Source: an uncultured Lactobacillus sp. (lineage in GTDB: Bacteria > Bacillota > Bacilli > Lactobacillales > Lactobacillaceae). From it: 64,000 bases of DNA. How positions within the stretch are numbered: the stretch's first letter is position 1; each line of letters opens with the position of its first letter. Below the pieces are notes generated by a model that was not told where the DNA came from, made no database searches, and saw nothing but the letters and a program-made list of their open reading frames with translations. Position numbers and translations under genes: made by a program. Location: positions 162,660-226,659 of the forward strand of contig CAJUNC010000001.1 of NCBI GenBank assembly GCA_910587695.1, read 5' to 3'. Shown here in pieces: positions 20,697 through 29,355 of the stretch.

Positions 20697-20729
20697 GGGA
20701 CTGTAGCTTAAGGCTATGGTCCTTTTTTC
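20697..20729 (+). terminator. Terminator of mnmA
   Basis: GGAC and TAGC pair with GCTA and GTCC (20698-20722) around a TTAAG loop, followed by TTTTTT at 20723-20728. Confidence 0.85.
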
Positions 20730-20742
20730 TTTGGGCTAGGTA

Positions 20743-20751
20743 TGCTAAAAT
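20743..20751 (+). promoter_or_regulatory. Extended -10 promoter upstream of the histidine phosphatase gene
   Basis: TGCTAAAAT at 20743-20751 is an extended -10 placed about 30 bases before the preferred start. The -35 region is T-rich and weak. Confidence 0.5.
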
Positions 20752-20782
20752 TTAGACAATAGACATGGAAGAGGGATGGATT

Positions 20783-21436
20783 TTGACAAAGTTATTTTTT
20801 GTACGCCATGGAAAAACTGAATGGAATCTAGAAGGGCGTTATCAAGGGGCACATGGTGATTCACCATTATTACCTGAGAGTTATCGCGAGATCGAAGAAT
20901 TGGCGACCTACTTAAATGATTTTAAATTTGCTAAGGTCTATTGTAGTCCGATCAAACGGGCTAGAGTGACTGCACAAAAACTAGTCGCTAATTTAAACCG
21001 ACCGGTCAATTTAGAAGCTGATGTAGCTTTCCAAGAATTTGACTTAGGGAAGATGGAGGGAATGAAATTTACCGAGGTCGCAGAAAAATATCCGGCTGAA
21101 CTCGACGGCTTTCGGCATCACCCGGATAAATACGACCCAAGTAAGATCGAAGGTGAAAGCTTTGAAGAGTTATTTGAAAGAATGACACCAAAGATCAAGG
21201 CGATCTGTGAACGTTATCCTAAAGACAATGTCATTGTTGTCAGTCATGGAGCTGCTTTATGTGCTGAGATCAGACATTTACTTGGTGTTTCTTTAGCCAA
21301 GATCCGCGCTAAAGGTGGATTGGCTAACACAAGCACCACGATCTTAGAGACTGAAGATGGCAAAAACTTTAAGTGTCTAGCTTGGAATAAGACAGATTAT
21401 CTAAAAAAGAAACTTGATCCGACTGATATTGTGTAA
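20783..21436 (+). CDS. Histidine phosphatase family protein (phosphoglycerate mutase-like)
   Basis: This 217-residue protein has the phosphohistidine signature VRHGKTEWN at about residues 7-15, the paired arginine region CSPIKRARVTA, the acid Glu in FQEFDLGKMEG, and the second histidine in VVSHGAAL (about 157). These show an active phosphatase of the GpmB/CobC branch; the substrate cannot be read from sequence. TTG at 20783 is the likely start, six bases after AGAGGGA. An ATG 18 bases upstream overlaps the ribosome binding site. It heads a unit with a TPR gene and recD2. Confidence 0.85.
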   Translation: MTKLFFVRHGKTEWNLEGRYQGAHGDSPLLPESYREIEELATYLNDFKFAKVYCSPIKRARVTAQKLVANLNRPVNLEADVAFQEFDLGKMEGMKFTEVAEKYPAELDGFRHHPDKYDPSKIEGESFEELFERMTPKIKAICERYPKDNVIVVSHGAALCAEIRHLLGVSLAKIRAKGGLANTSTTILETEDGKNFKCLAWNKTDYLKKKLDPTDIV

Positions 21437-21448
21437 GAAGGTGTAATG

Positions 21449-22108
21449 ATGAAACGGGCTAAACAAGATGAAAAGATGCAACAAGTCATCCAAGAATTGA
21501 TCGCCAAGATCGATGCTGATCCATACGATCAAGAGAGTTATTATGCTTTAGGAACAGCGTTAACTGAAGAAAAGAGCTTTTCCCAAGCAGAAGAACTTTT
21601 TAAAAAAGCACTCAATGCTTTGAGTGATCGGACAGAAAAAACAGAATTATTGCATTATGGGCTGGGCAATGTCTACTATGCAAGTGAACTTTACGATGAG
21701 GCGATCGCACAATTTAACTTGGTCCAAGATGGAAAATTACAAGCGGAAGCCTATACGATGTTGGCCCAAGCTTATTATGCGAAGTCTGACTATCAAAAGG
21801 CTTTAGTTTTTGCTTTGACAGCAAGTGAAAAGATAAGATCAGCTGCAATTTTGAGTTTGCTGGGCGATTGCTTTTTAGCCTTGGGGAATTTTGGACCAGC
21901 CAAGGACTATTATCAACAGGCCTTGCAATTAGAACCAAATGATACGCGGATCAATTTTCAATTGGGTGTGATCGCAGTCGTTGACGGTGCCGACCCAACA
22001 GCGTATTTTGACCGCGCCAAGCAAAGTGATCCTAAGCTCTATCAAACACTAAAGACACGTCTAAATGATGTAGAACAGACGATGCAGGCAACGACAAAGA
22101 AAAAATAA
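21449..22108 (+). CDS. Tetratricopeptide repeat protein
   Basis: About 219 residues form a series of TPR-like helix pairs, with typical positions in the segments starting ESYYALGTALTEEKSFSQAEELF, LHYGLGNVYYASELYDEAIAQF, AYTMLAQAYYAKSDYQKAL and LGDCFLALGNFGPAKDYYQ. Such proteins are scaffolds for protein contacts. There is no signal peptide, so it is cytoplasmic. AGAAGG precedes two adjacent ATG codons; I prefer the second. It lies directly between the histidine phosphatase and recD2 genes, 11 bases before the latter. Confidence 0.85.
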   Translation: MKRAKQDEKMQQVIQELIAKIDADPYDQESYYALGTALTEEKSFSQAEELFKKALNALSDRTEKTELLHYGLGNVYYASELYDEAIAQFNLVQDGKLQAEAYTMLAQAYYAKSDYQKALVFALTASEKIRSAAILSLLGDCFLALGNFGPAKDYYQQALQLEPNDTRINFQLGVIAVVDGADPTAYFDRAKQSDPKLYQTLKTRLNDVEQTMQATTKKK

Positions 22109-22119
22109 GGCGGTAGATG

Positions 22120-24507
22120 ATGCAACAAGAGACACTGACACTATTTGATGAGGATAAAAATGAAGGTTATTTAGTCGCTGAAGTTCTAAATATCTTTTTT
22201 GAAGCACCAGCAAGTTTGTATAAAGTAGCACTTGTGGGCATCACCGAGACCGATCTTGATCTAGACAGTGAAGTGACGATCACAGGAAATTTTCCCGAGC
22301 TCATCGAAGGAACAAGTTACTATTTTAAGGGTAAGATCACAGAACATCCTAAATATGGGCGCCAAGTTCAAGTGTTCAGCTATAAGCCAGAGATCTTATC
22401 CTCAAAAGATGGTGTGATCGCGTATTTAGCTGGTGATCATTTTGAAGGGATCGGTAAGAAGACAGCTGAAAAAATCGTTTCTCAGTTGGGAGAAAATGCT
22501 GTAGATAAGCTTTTAAATGATCCAAAAGTTGCTGATGAGCTGGGGCTTAGTGCCAAGCAAAAAGAAAATTTATTAGCTGGGATCACGGCTGATAATGGGG
22601 CTGAACACACTTTGATCGGTTTGAGTACATTAGGTTTTTCCGAGAAAATGGCCGGTAAGCTATTTGAAAAATATCGTGAAAAGACTTTAGATGTTGTCCA
22701 TGAAGATCCATATCAGCTCGTTTATGATATTGAAGGCTTTGGTTTTAATCGTGCTGATCAGCTGGCATTGAAACTAGGCGTGGCTGCGACAGCTGAAGTT
22801 CGCTTAGCAGCTGCGATCTTTGAAAGCATGGCACAATTGAGCTTATTTTTGGGAAATACTTATACGGATGGCCCTACATTATTAAAAGAGGCTTTGCGTT
22901 TATTGGAGAGTCGCCCTGACCCGATCGCCCCTGAATTATTAGCCGATCAGTTATTGAAAATGGGTGAAAAAGGTCAAGTGATCTCAGATGATGGTCGTAT
23001 CTACTTGCGACGCTATTATGAGGCCGAATATACGATCGCTGAAGAGCTCAAGCGTTTGGTGACTAAAGCAAGTGATCAAGACGTAAATGATGATCAGATC
23101 GATGACTTTATTCAAGCGATCCAAAAAGATCTCCAGATAACGTATGGTCCTGATCAAAAAGCGGCCATCAAAGCGGCTGTTAAAGCCCCAGTCTTCTTAC
23201 TGACGGGTGGACCTGGTACGGGGAAAACAACGATCATTATGGGGATCGTGCGGACTTTTGCTGCGCTACATGAGCTTGATCTATCAGATACGAGTCAAAC
23301 GCCGATCCTCTTAGCGGCACCTACCGGAAGAGCCGCTAAGAAGATGAGTGAGGCTACTGGGCTACCAGCTTCAACGATCCATCGATTACTGGGATTGAAT
23401 GGCCGAGAAGATGAATTACCTGAAGAGACAAAAGTGCTAGAAGGTAAATTATTGATCGTTGATGAAACTTCGATGGTCGATACTGTCTTGTTACAGCTAC
23501 TATTAGAGAGTGTTCCCGAACAGATGCAAGTCATCTTTGTCGGTGACCGTAATCAGTTACCTTCAGTGGGCCCAGGCCAGGTCTTTTCTGATCTGTTAGC
23601 TAGCGAAACTTTACCGCAAAAAGAGCTCGCCAAGATCTATCGGCAAGGTGATGGGTCAACGATCATCCAATTGGCACATGCGGTCAAGGATGGGATCGTC
23701 CCACCTGATCTAATGCAAAAGACTAATGATCGTTCGTTTATTCCTTGTCATGCTGATCAAGTGAGTTCAGTGGTCAAACAAGTTGTCGTTGCAGCTTTAG
23801 CTAAGCAAAATAAGGATGATGATATTCAGATCTTAGCGCCTATGTATCGTGGGGCTGCCGGGATCACGAACTTGAATCAGACGCTACAGACACTCTTGAA
23901 TCCTAAAAAAACACAACAAAAAGAAGTCAAGTTTGGAAATAACGTATTTCGGATCGGTGACCGTGTCTTACATTTAGTCAACGACCCAGAAAATAATATT
24001 TTTAATGGTGATATTGGGAAGATAGTCGGGATCGAGTTAAAAAAAGATCGCCCCAAAGACGACAAGGTGATCATCTCATTTGATGGTCAAGAAGTCGAGT
24101 TTGTCCGAAAAGATCTCATCAACTTGACACTAGCTTATTGTATGTCGATCCATAAGTCACAAGGTAGTGAATTTCCGATCGTGATCTTACCCATGGTCCA
24201 GCAGTATTCACGGATGTTTGCTCGAAATTTGCTTTATACAGCTTTAACACGGGCTAAGGAGAAACTTATCTTATTGGGTGAACCAGAAGCTTATGCCAAA
24301 TGTATCCAGACATTATCTTTAAACCGTAAAACTACCCTTACAACACGTTTGTGGGAAGTTTTGGGCAAACCTAAGAGTTCCAGCGTTAAAGGAGTTAAAG
24401 TAGAAAGCACGCCGAAATTTATTTTAACACCAGCTTTGGTAAAAATGGGTGAGATCGACCCGATGATCGGAATGGATAATTTGACACCAACAGATTTTAT
24501 GCGTTGA
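22120..24507 (+). CDS. recD2: ATP-dependent DNA helicase RecD2
   Basis: RecD2 is a 5'-3' SF1B helicase active without RecBC, linked to repair and replication-fork processing. The 795 residues show an N-terminal OB-like domain, helix-hairpin-helix repeats (GIGKKTAEKIV near 110), the Walker A loop TGGPGTGKTT (about 360-370), the DEXX motif LLIVDETSMVD (about 445), and the C-terminal UvrD-like motif AYCMSIHKSQGSEFP (about 670). AAGGCGG supports the second of two tandem ATGs. The length is usual for Firmicutes RecD2. Confidence 0.95.
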   Translation: MQQETLTLFDEDKNEGYLVAEVLNIFFEAPASLYKVALVGITETDLDLDSEVTITGNFPELIEGTSYYFKGKITEHPKYGRQVQVFSYKPEILSSKDGVIAYLAGDHFEGIGKKTAEKIVSQLGENAVDKLLNDPKVADELGLSAKQKENLLAGITADNGAEHTLIGLSTLGFSEKMAGKLFEKYREKTLDVVHEDPYQLVYDIEGFGFNRADQLALKLGVAATAEVRLAAAIFESMAQLSLFLGNTYTDGPTLLKEALRLLESRPDPIAPELLADQLLKMGEKGQVISDDGRIYLRRYYEAEYTIAEELKRLVTKASDQDVNDDQIDDFIQAIQKDLQITYGPDQKAAIKAAVKAPVFLLTGGPGTGKTTIIMGIVRTFAALHELDLSDTSQTPILLAAPTGRAAKKMSEATGLPASTIHRLLGLNGREDELPEETKVLEGKLLIVDETSMVDTVLLQLLLESVPEQMQVIFVGDRNQLPSVGPGQVFSDLLASETLPQKELAKIYRQGDGSTIIQLAHAVKDGIVPPDLMQKTNDRSFIPCHADQVSSVVKQVVVAALAKQNKDDDIQILAPMYRGAAGITNLNQTLQTLLNPKKTQQKEVKFGNNVFRIGDRVLHLVNDPENNIFNGDIGKIVGIELKKDRPKDDKVIISFDGQEVEFVRKDLINLTLAYCMSIHKSQGSEFPIVILPMVQQYSRMFARNLLYTALTRAKEKLILLGEPEAYAKCIQTLSLNRKTTLTTRLWEVLGKPKSSSVKGVKVESTPKFILTPALVKMGEIDPMIGMDNLTPTDFMR

Positions 24508-24535
24508 CAATAGAAGGGTGAGCCAATATGTAAAG

Positions 24536-24581
24536 ACGAGGATCCTACCATGATGCGTTTGCATCGCGGTAGGACCCTCGT
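24536..24581. terminator. Long palindrome between convergent recD2 and lipid kinase genes
   Basis: ACGAGG, CCTACC and GATGC (24536-24556) pair with GCATC, GGTAGG and CCTCGT (24561-24581) around a GTTT loop. This gives about 18 pairs with two interruptions. There is only a weak T-rich tail on either side. It could end both transcripts, and it resembles a second palindrome at 28451-28525. Confidence 0.6.
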
Positions 24582-24608
24582 TGTTGTATTGTCAATTGAT
24601 AGCTATGT

Positions 24609-25595
24609 TTAACCACGTTTAGTAACAGGTACACCTTGGATATTGATCCAGAATGGATATTTGATCGTCCCAAAAAAGATATCATAGTACTTACTTCCAG
24701 CTTCTTCACCATCGATCTGACCGTATTCTAAAGAATTGATGATCAGATGGATATTTTTATCTTTGTAGTGATGAAGATAGGGGAGTTTAAGTTGTTTTTT
24801 GAAATAGATAGCGATACTCAGGGCTAAAAATTTAAAAAAGCCTAAATTATCAGCGATGATCAAGTCGAGCTGATGATCATTGATATCAGCTTCAGGGGAT
24901 AGGATGATCCCATTTTCAAAATAAGGATGATTGGCAATATTGACTAAGCGAGCATGTTTGAAGAACTCATATTTATCACCGATCCTTAAAGTAACTGCAA
25001 AGGCTTCTTGATTTAGAAAAGCAGTAAAGACATTGATGAGATACGCCAAAAAGTTCAAATGAAGTTTTAGCAAGATCCTACGCAAACGCATATGTTTATG
25101 TACGTTTGCATTTAGGCTGATCGTATAAGCATCAAGACCGATCCCAAAATCATTTAAAAAGTATCCTTGCTCATTATGCGTCGTTTCTTGATATTCCCCA
25201 ACATTATAATAGGTCGGTTCAGTTGTGGCTAAGATCTGGTCTAGAGCAACTAAAGGATCTGAAGCAATCCCGATCCCCTTGGCAAAACCATTATTATGAC
25301 CGACAGGGATAAAAGCAAGTGGAACTTCCAAGGAAGCTTCGTGTTTGAGTGCATTGAGCGTCTCATTTAAAGTTCCGTCCCCACCCACGACTAAAACGAC
25401 TTGGTCTTTGAGATTTTCCGCTTTTTGCTTGCCAAAATTTAAATGGACCAATTGTTTAGCATGGCCAACATGTGTTGTTTGATGCGCTTCATATTTAACT
25501 TGACGGGTAAGTAAAACTTGTTTGATTTGCTCCCAAACATCAGCAGCTTGACCATGATCAGCATTTGGATTAACAATAATAAAGAAAGTTTTCAA
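24609..25595 (-). CDS. Diacylglycerol/lipid kinase (DagK/YegS family)
   Basis: This 328-residue protein belongs to the soluble diacylglycerol kinase catalytic-domain family. The nucleotide-binding signature VVGGDGTLNETLNAL lies at residues 70-84 and the N-terminus IIVNPNADHG carries the conserved Asn-Pro. A second conserved block FGIGLDAYTISLN lies near 152. Such enzymes phosphorylate diacylglycerol or related lipids, which recycles lipid from lipoteichoic acid synthesis; the exact substrate is an inference. It is transcribed from its own promoter and ends at the palindrome shared with recD2. Confidence 0.88.
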   Translation of the reverse strand: MKTFFIIVNPNADHGQAADVWEQIKQVLLTRQVKYEAHQTTHVGHAKQLVHLNFGKQKAENLKDQVVLVVGGDGTLNETLNALKHEASLEVPLAFIPVGHNNGFAKGIGIASDPLVALDQILATTEPTYYNVGEYQETTHNEQGYFLNDFGIGLDAYTISLNANVHKHMRLRRILLKLHLNFLAYLINVFTAFLNQEAFAVTLRIGDKYEFFKHARLVNIANHPYFENGIILSPEADINDHQLDLIIADNLGFFKFLALSIAIYFKKQLKLPYLHHYKDKNIHLIINSLEYGQIDGEEAGSKYYDIFFGTIKYPFWINIQGVPVTKRG

Positions 25596-25726
25596 AACGA
25601 GCGGTGATATAAAATATGGACGTTACAGAATAACGAGAAAGATCATATATGTCCTTTCCTTTATTTTTGAACTAAGCAAAGCCTGATCCATATTAACTTT
25701 CTTCAGGCACTAGTAACTACTAAACA

Positions 25727-25755
25727 ATTATAGCTAATATTTTAGCAAGCGACAA
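25727..25755 (-). promoter_or_regulatory. Promoter of the lipid kinase gene
   Basis: On the minus strand TTGTCG (plus 25750-25755), a 17-base spacer and TATAAT (plus 25727-25732) form a good promoter. The leader of about 120 bases contains a GCCTGA/TCAGGC hairpin (plus 25681-25686 with 25703-25708). Confidence 0.65.
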
Positions 25756-25758
25756 GCA

Positions 25759-25799
25759 CAAAAAAACAAGCCAAAATCTACTCTTGGCTTGTTTTTTGG
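25759..25799 (-). terminator. Terminator of rnjA
   Basis: AAAAAACAAGCCAA pairs with TTGGCTTGTTTTTT across an ATCTACTC loop. On the minus strand the T run follows the stem just after the rnjA stop codon. Confidence 0.9.
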
Positions 25800-25802
25800 C
25801 AT

Positions 25803-27479
25803 TTAAACTGTAACAAACATTGGTAAGATCATTGGATGACGCTCGGTTTGTTCGAAAAGGAACGTTTGGAGCTCAGCAATGATATTTTCACGCAACATTG
25901 CTTCAGTAACTTTTTCATTTTTCAAAGTCTGTCTGATCGTTCGATAAACGCGTTTACGTCCTTGTTTGATCAATTCACCAGATTCACGCATATAGATGAA
26001 ACCGCGTGATAGTAGATCAGGTCCAGCTAAGATCTCACGTTTTTGCATATCGATCGTAGCGACCACAACGACAAGTCCTTCTTCTGAGAGGATCCGGCGA
26101 TCGCGTAAGACGATATTACCGATATCACCGATCCCGGAACCATCGACATAGACGTCTTCAGCATTGAAATGGCCAGCATAACGGGCGGAATCTTTAGTCA
26201 AGGCCAAGACATCACCGTTTTCCAAGATAAAGGAGTTTTCGGTGGGAACATCACATTTTTCAGCTAATTCAGTATGGATCTTCAACATCCGATACTCACC
26301 GTGGACTGGCATGAAGAATTTAGGCTTCATCAAGCGAAGCATCAATTTTTGTTCTTCTTGACCACCGTGTCCAGAAGCATGGATATTATTGACCTTACCA
26401 TGGATGACCGTTGCGCCAGCTTCTTCAAGTTCGTTGATGACTTTGTTGACGCTCAAAGTGTTACCTGGGATCGGCGAACTTGAAAAGACGACCGTATCAC
26501 CTGGTTGGATCGCCACTTGGCGGTGAGTCCCATTAGCGATCCGGCTTAGAGCAGCCATGGGTTCACCTTGCGAACCGGTACATAAGATCATGACTTTATT
26601 AGCGGGTAAGCTATTGATCTCGCGTGCATCAACGATCGCATCATCAGGGATATCAAGGTAACCTAGTTCCCGTCCATTTACGATCGCTGCTTCCATACTA
26701 CGACCAAAGACCGCGATCTTACGCCCTTTAGCGATCGCAGCAGCAGCAGCTTGTTGGATACGTGAGATATTTGAAGCAAAGGTCGCAAAGATGATCCGGC
26801 CTTCGACTTGTTCGAAGATCCGTTTGATCGATTTGCCGACCCAGCGTTCAGATTTAGTGAAGTTAGGGACTTCTGCATTAGTACTATCGGATAGTAAGCA
26901 TAAAACGCCTTCTTCACCCAAGCGTGCCATTTTTTGAAGATTAGGGGCTTGGTTTGTGATCGGAGTTAGATCAAATTTATAGTCACCGGTGCAGACAACA
27001 GTACCAGAAGGGGTCTTGATCGCAACACCTAAGGTATCAGGGATCGAGTGTGTAGTTCTAAAGAAGGACACGCTCGTCTTTCTGAAACGTAGGACAGTAT
27101 CTTCATTGATCTCATGCAATTCAGTTGAGTTCAATAGACCATGCTCTTCCAGTTTGCTCTTGATCAAGGCAAGGGCTAATGGACCAGCATAGATCGGAAC
27201 ATTTACCTGTTTTAAAAGGTAAGGGATACCGCCGATATGGTCCTCGTGACCGTGTGTAATGACTAAAGCTTTGATTTTTTGCTGATTTGCGACGAGATAT
27301 TGATAGTCGGGGATGACGTAATCGATCCCTAAAAGGTCATCTTCAGGGAATTTGATGCCGGCATCGACGACGATGATCTCGTCTTGAAATTGGATACCAT
27401 AAGTATTTTTCCCAATTTCTCCCAGACCACCGAGTGCAAAAACGGCAGTCTCGTTATTTTTAACATTTAGTTTTTTCAT
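25803..27479 (-). CDS. rnjA: Ribonuclease J1
   Basis: RNase J1 is a 5'-3' exonuclease and endonuclease that matures and decays mRNA and rRNA. The 558 residues include the metallo-beta-lactamase motif [10 protein letters not shown] (His76, His78, Asp80, His81), later metal ligands in [10 protein letters not shown] and [10 protein letters not shown], and the beta-CASP/RNase J signature [10 protein letters not shown]. All catalytic residues are intact, unlike its paralogue at 46668-48377. It follows rpoY by three bases on the minus strand, the conserved Firmicutes pair, so they share a transcript. Confidence 0.96.
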   Translation of the reverse strand: MKKLNVKNNETAVFALGGLGEIGKNTYGIQFQDEIIVVDAGIKFPEDDLLGIDYVIPDYQYLVANQQKIKALVITHGHEDHIGGIPYLLKQVNVPIYAGPLALALIKSKLEEHGLLNSTELHEINEDTVLRFRKTSVSFFRTTHSIPDTLGVAIKTPSGTVVCTGDYKFDLTPITNQAPNLQKMARLGEEGVLCLLSDSTNAEVPNFTKSERWVGKSIKRIFEQVEGRIIFATFASNISRIQQAAAAAIAKGRKIAVFGRSMEAAIVNGRELGYLDIPDDAIVDAREINSLPANKVMILCTGSQGEPMAALSRIANGTHRQVAIQPGDTVVFSSSPIPGNTLSVNKVINELEEAGATVIHGKVNNIHASGHGGQEEQKLMLRLMKPKFFMPVHGEYRMLKIHTELAEKCDVPTENSFILENGDVLALTKDSARYAGHFNAEDVYVDGSGIGDIGNIVLRDRRILSEEGLVVVVATIDMQKREILAGPDLLSRGFIYMRESGELIKQGRKRVYRTIRQTLKNEKVTEAMLRENIIAELQTFLFEQTERHPMILPMFVTV

Positions 27480-27482
27480 CTT

Positions 27483-27695
27483 TTAAAACTCCGTAAGTTT
27501 AAAAGCTGGACTTTCCTTTTCGTATTCTAAAGCTGCGTCGCTCAATTCTTCGATAAATTCAACATTGTATTTCGTATTTGATTCTACTAAAACGCGTGCT
27601 TCTGGTTCTGAGTCAGCTTCTAAATATAAAGATTCCGTGTTTTCACGGCGTGGATTGATTTTTTTTGTTGGTTGATAATATACTTTAAAGATCAT
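27483..27695 (-). CDS. rpoY: RNA polymerase epsilon subunit RpoY
   Basis: RpoY (YkzG, RNAP epsilon) is a small accessory subunit of Firmicutes RNA polymerase. The 70-residue protein begins [11 protein letters not shown] and contains the family features [14 protein letters not shown] and the acidic C-terminal part. I place the start at 27695 because GGAG (plus 27704-27707) lies eight bases upstream; a longer frame reaching back to 27737 passes through this ribosome binding site. rnjA follows after three bases. Confidence 0.93.
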   Translation of the reverse strand: MIFKVYYQPTKKINPRRENTESLYLEADSEPEARVLVESNTKYNVEFIEELSDAALEYEKESPAFKLTEF

Positions 27696-27947
27696 TAATG
27701 ATTCTCCTTTTATAAAATTAATTATAGTTATTTGCACTTAGATAAAAGTTCAAATCAGCAAAAATAAACTTCCGAACAGGGATTGTTTACACAATAATTA
27801 AACCTATTTTACCATAGTTTACAAACTAAGTATATAAAGTTGATCAAACACGTCAGATGAAAGACCAAACAAGGTCACAGCTAAGATAAAGGCTAAGATA
27901 CTTTTAAGTTTAGGTGTCCAATAATGCTAGTTTGTCTAAATTTGGTA

Positions 27948-27953
27948 TATAAT
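27948..27953 (+). promoter_or_regulatory. Probable -10 box for the gene at 27980
   Basis: TATAAT at 27948-27953 lies about 27 bases before the start codon. The -35 is weak. The region 27696-27979 also carries the divergent rpoY promoter, where a minus-strand TGGTAAAAT is a candidate extended -10. Confidence 0.5.
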
Positions 27954-27979
27954 CAAAGAGTGAACAAGTAGGTGAAGTT

Positions 27980-28450
27980 ATGGAATTTTTATATTTGATC
28001 ATTGGAGTGGTCATTATCGGAACATTAGCCTTTATTTTTCAGCGATATCGCCGAAAGAAAGCTTTAAAATTGATCCAGCTCGACAGTCAAAAACTGACAG
28101 ATTCGGCAATGGAGGAAAGTTTAACAAATTTAAAGCTGTTAAATGAAAGTTTAGCGGATTCAACTTTGATCTCAGATGTTTGGGGCAAGGGAGTCATGGC
28201 TTTTGAGTATCAACTTGAAGTTAAAAATTTAACTATTGCTGATCTAAATGATCTAAAAAAACAGCTCGAACGACAACTAGCAGTGCAAGCTAAAGCGCAA
28301 GGGATCAAGGGATATCAGCAAAATAGAGCTTTTGTGGTCTCCGATATCTGGTTGAAAGATGATATCTTGCACATTGACGTTTCATATCTAGTTAATAAGG
28401 CGACTGTTGAATATGTCAATGATATGAATACATTAGAACAAAATAACTAA
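27980..28450 (+). CDS. Membrane-anchored protein of unknown function
   Basis: The 156-residue protein starts with one hydrophobic segment (about residues 2-19) followed by a basic stop-transfer sequence (QRYRRKK), so it is probably N-terminally anchored with the rest in the cytoplasm. The remainder is mixed alpha/beta, with a Leu- and Gln-rich helix (LNDLKKQLERQLAVQAKAQG, about 94-113) and no motif I recognise. The ATG is preceded by AGTAGGTGAAG. It is alone on the plus strand between rpoY and def and ends at the 28451-28525 terminator. Confidence 0.75.
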   Translation: MEFLYLIIGVVIIGTLAFIFQRYRRKKALKLIQLDSQKLTDSAMEESLTNLKLLNESLADSTLISDVWGKGVMAFEYQLEVKNLTIADLNDLKKQLERQLAVQAKAQGIKGYQQNRAFVVSDIWLKDDILHIDVSYLVNKATVEYVNDMNTLEQNN

Positions 28451-28525
28451 AGAGGCTGTAAATAACGAGGGACCCCAACATGATGTAAAAACATGTTGGG
28501 GTCCTTGGCATTCACAGTCTTTTTT
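28451..28525. terminator. Strong bidirectional terminator/palindrome
   Basis: GGACCCCAACATG (28470-28482) pairs with CATGTTGGGGTCC (28492-28504), with an outer stem AGAGGCTGT/ACAGTCTTT and a TTTTTT tail at 28520-28525. It serves the plus-strand gene at 27980 and probably also def on the minus strand. Its left arm resembles the palindrome at 24536-24581. Confidence 0.85.
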
Positions 28526-29078
28526 AAAGTAAGATCAAGTCTTTGGAGGCAGCAAATGGATTTTCTTTATTGATGTGATCAAAGAACAAGATACCATTCA
28601 AGTGGTCGATCTCGTGTTGAACTACGATCGCAACATAGTCTCGTAAGCGTTCAACGTGCTCGTTACCATCTAGATCATACCAGCGCAATTTGATCCGAGC
28701 ATGGCGTGGAACATAGCCTGGGATCTCACGGTCAACAGAAAGGCACCCTTCACCTTCTGTTAGAGCAGCCATTTGAACTGATTCGCTCAAGATCGTTGGA
28801 TTGATCAAAATGTGCTTAAAAAGCGGTTCTTGACCTTCTTCACCAGGAACTAGGACCGCGGTCATCCGTTTAGATATATCGATCTGAGGTGCTGCTAATC
28901 CAACACCGGCGCGGAGGTTATACTTTTCTGCGATCTCAGGTTCTTGACTGTTTTCCAAAAATTCCATCATTTTTTGAGCGGTTTGCTTTTCTTCATCGGT
29001 CAATGGAAACGTAAATTTTTCTGCTCGTGCCCGCAAAGTTGGGTGCCCTTCGCGGATAATATCATGCATAGTGATCAA
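28524..29078 (-). CDS. def: Peptide deformylase
   Basis: Def removes the formyl group from new proteins. It is a type 2 (Gram-positive) enzyme of 184 residues. The three active-site motifs are present: GVGLAAPQ (58-65), EGCLS (110-114; metal-binding Cys) and HEIDH (155-159; two metal-binding His and the catalytic Glu). The long insertion between motifs 1 and 2 is typical of type 2. The start is TTG at 29078 behind GGGATGA, since the four residues before the next ATG match the family N-terminus. It is monocistronic. Confidence 0.95.
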   Translation of the reverse strand: MITMHDIIREGHPTLRARAEKFTFPLTDEEKQTAQKMMEFLENSQEPEIAEKYNLRAGVGLAAPQIDISKRMTAVLVPGEEGQEPLFKHILINPTILSESVQMAALTEGEGCLSVDREIPGYVPRHARIKLRWYDLDGNEHVERLRDYVAIVVQHEIDHLNGILFFDHINKENPFAASKDLILL

Positions 29079-29217
29079 AAATAATCATCCCTTCATTTGT
29101 CATCTACCTTGATTTTAGCACATTTTAGGAAAAAGTTTTCAGCTTTTTAGCGTAACGTTTTCGTGACAATACCATGATAGCTGTTACATTATTGTTAGAT
29201 AAGGCTAGAAATTATTG

Positions 29218-29226
29218 TGCTATAAT
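29218..29226 (+). promoter_or_regulatory. Extended -10 promoter of the LDH-like gene
   Basis: TGCTATAAT at 29218-29226 is a consensus extended -10. It leaves a leader of about 120 bases before the start at 29356. Nothing else clear lies in 29079-29355 apart from the divergent def control region. Confidence 0.6.
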
Positions 29227-29355
29227 TAAAGAGAATTTTAATTGTTTGCGAAAGTACGTTTGCGTTTTGACATTAAAAGAGATATACTTTTACTTTTGTA
29301 TCGTGGCGGTTCAAAAGAGATAGCATTTCGGCAAGATGAAAAGTGGGGGATTCAA

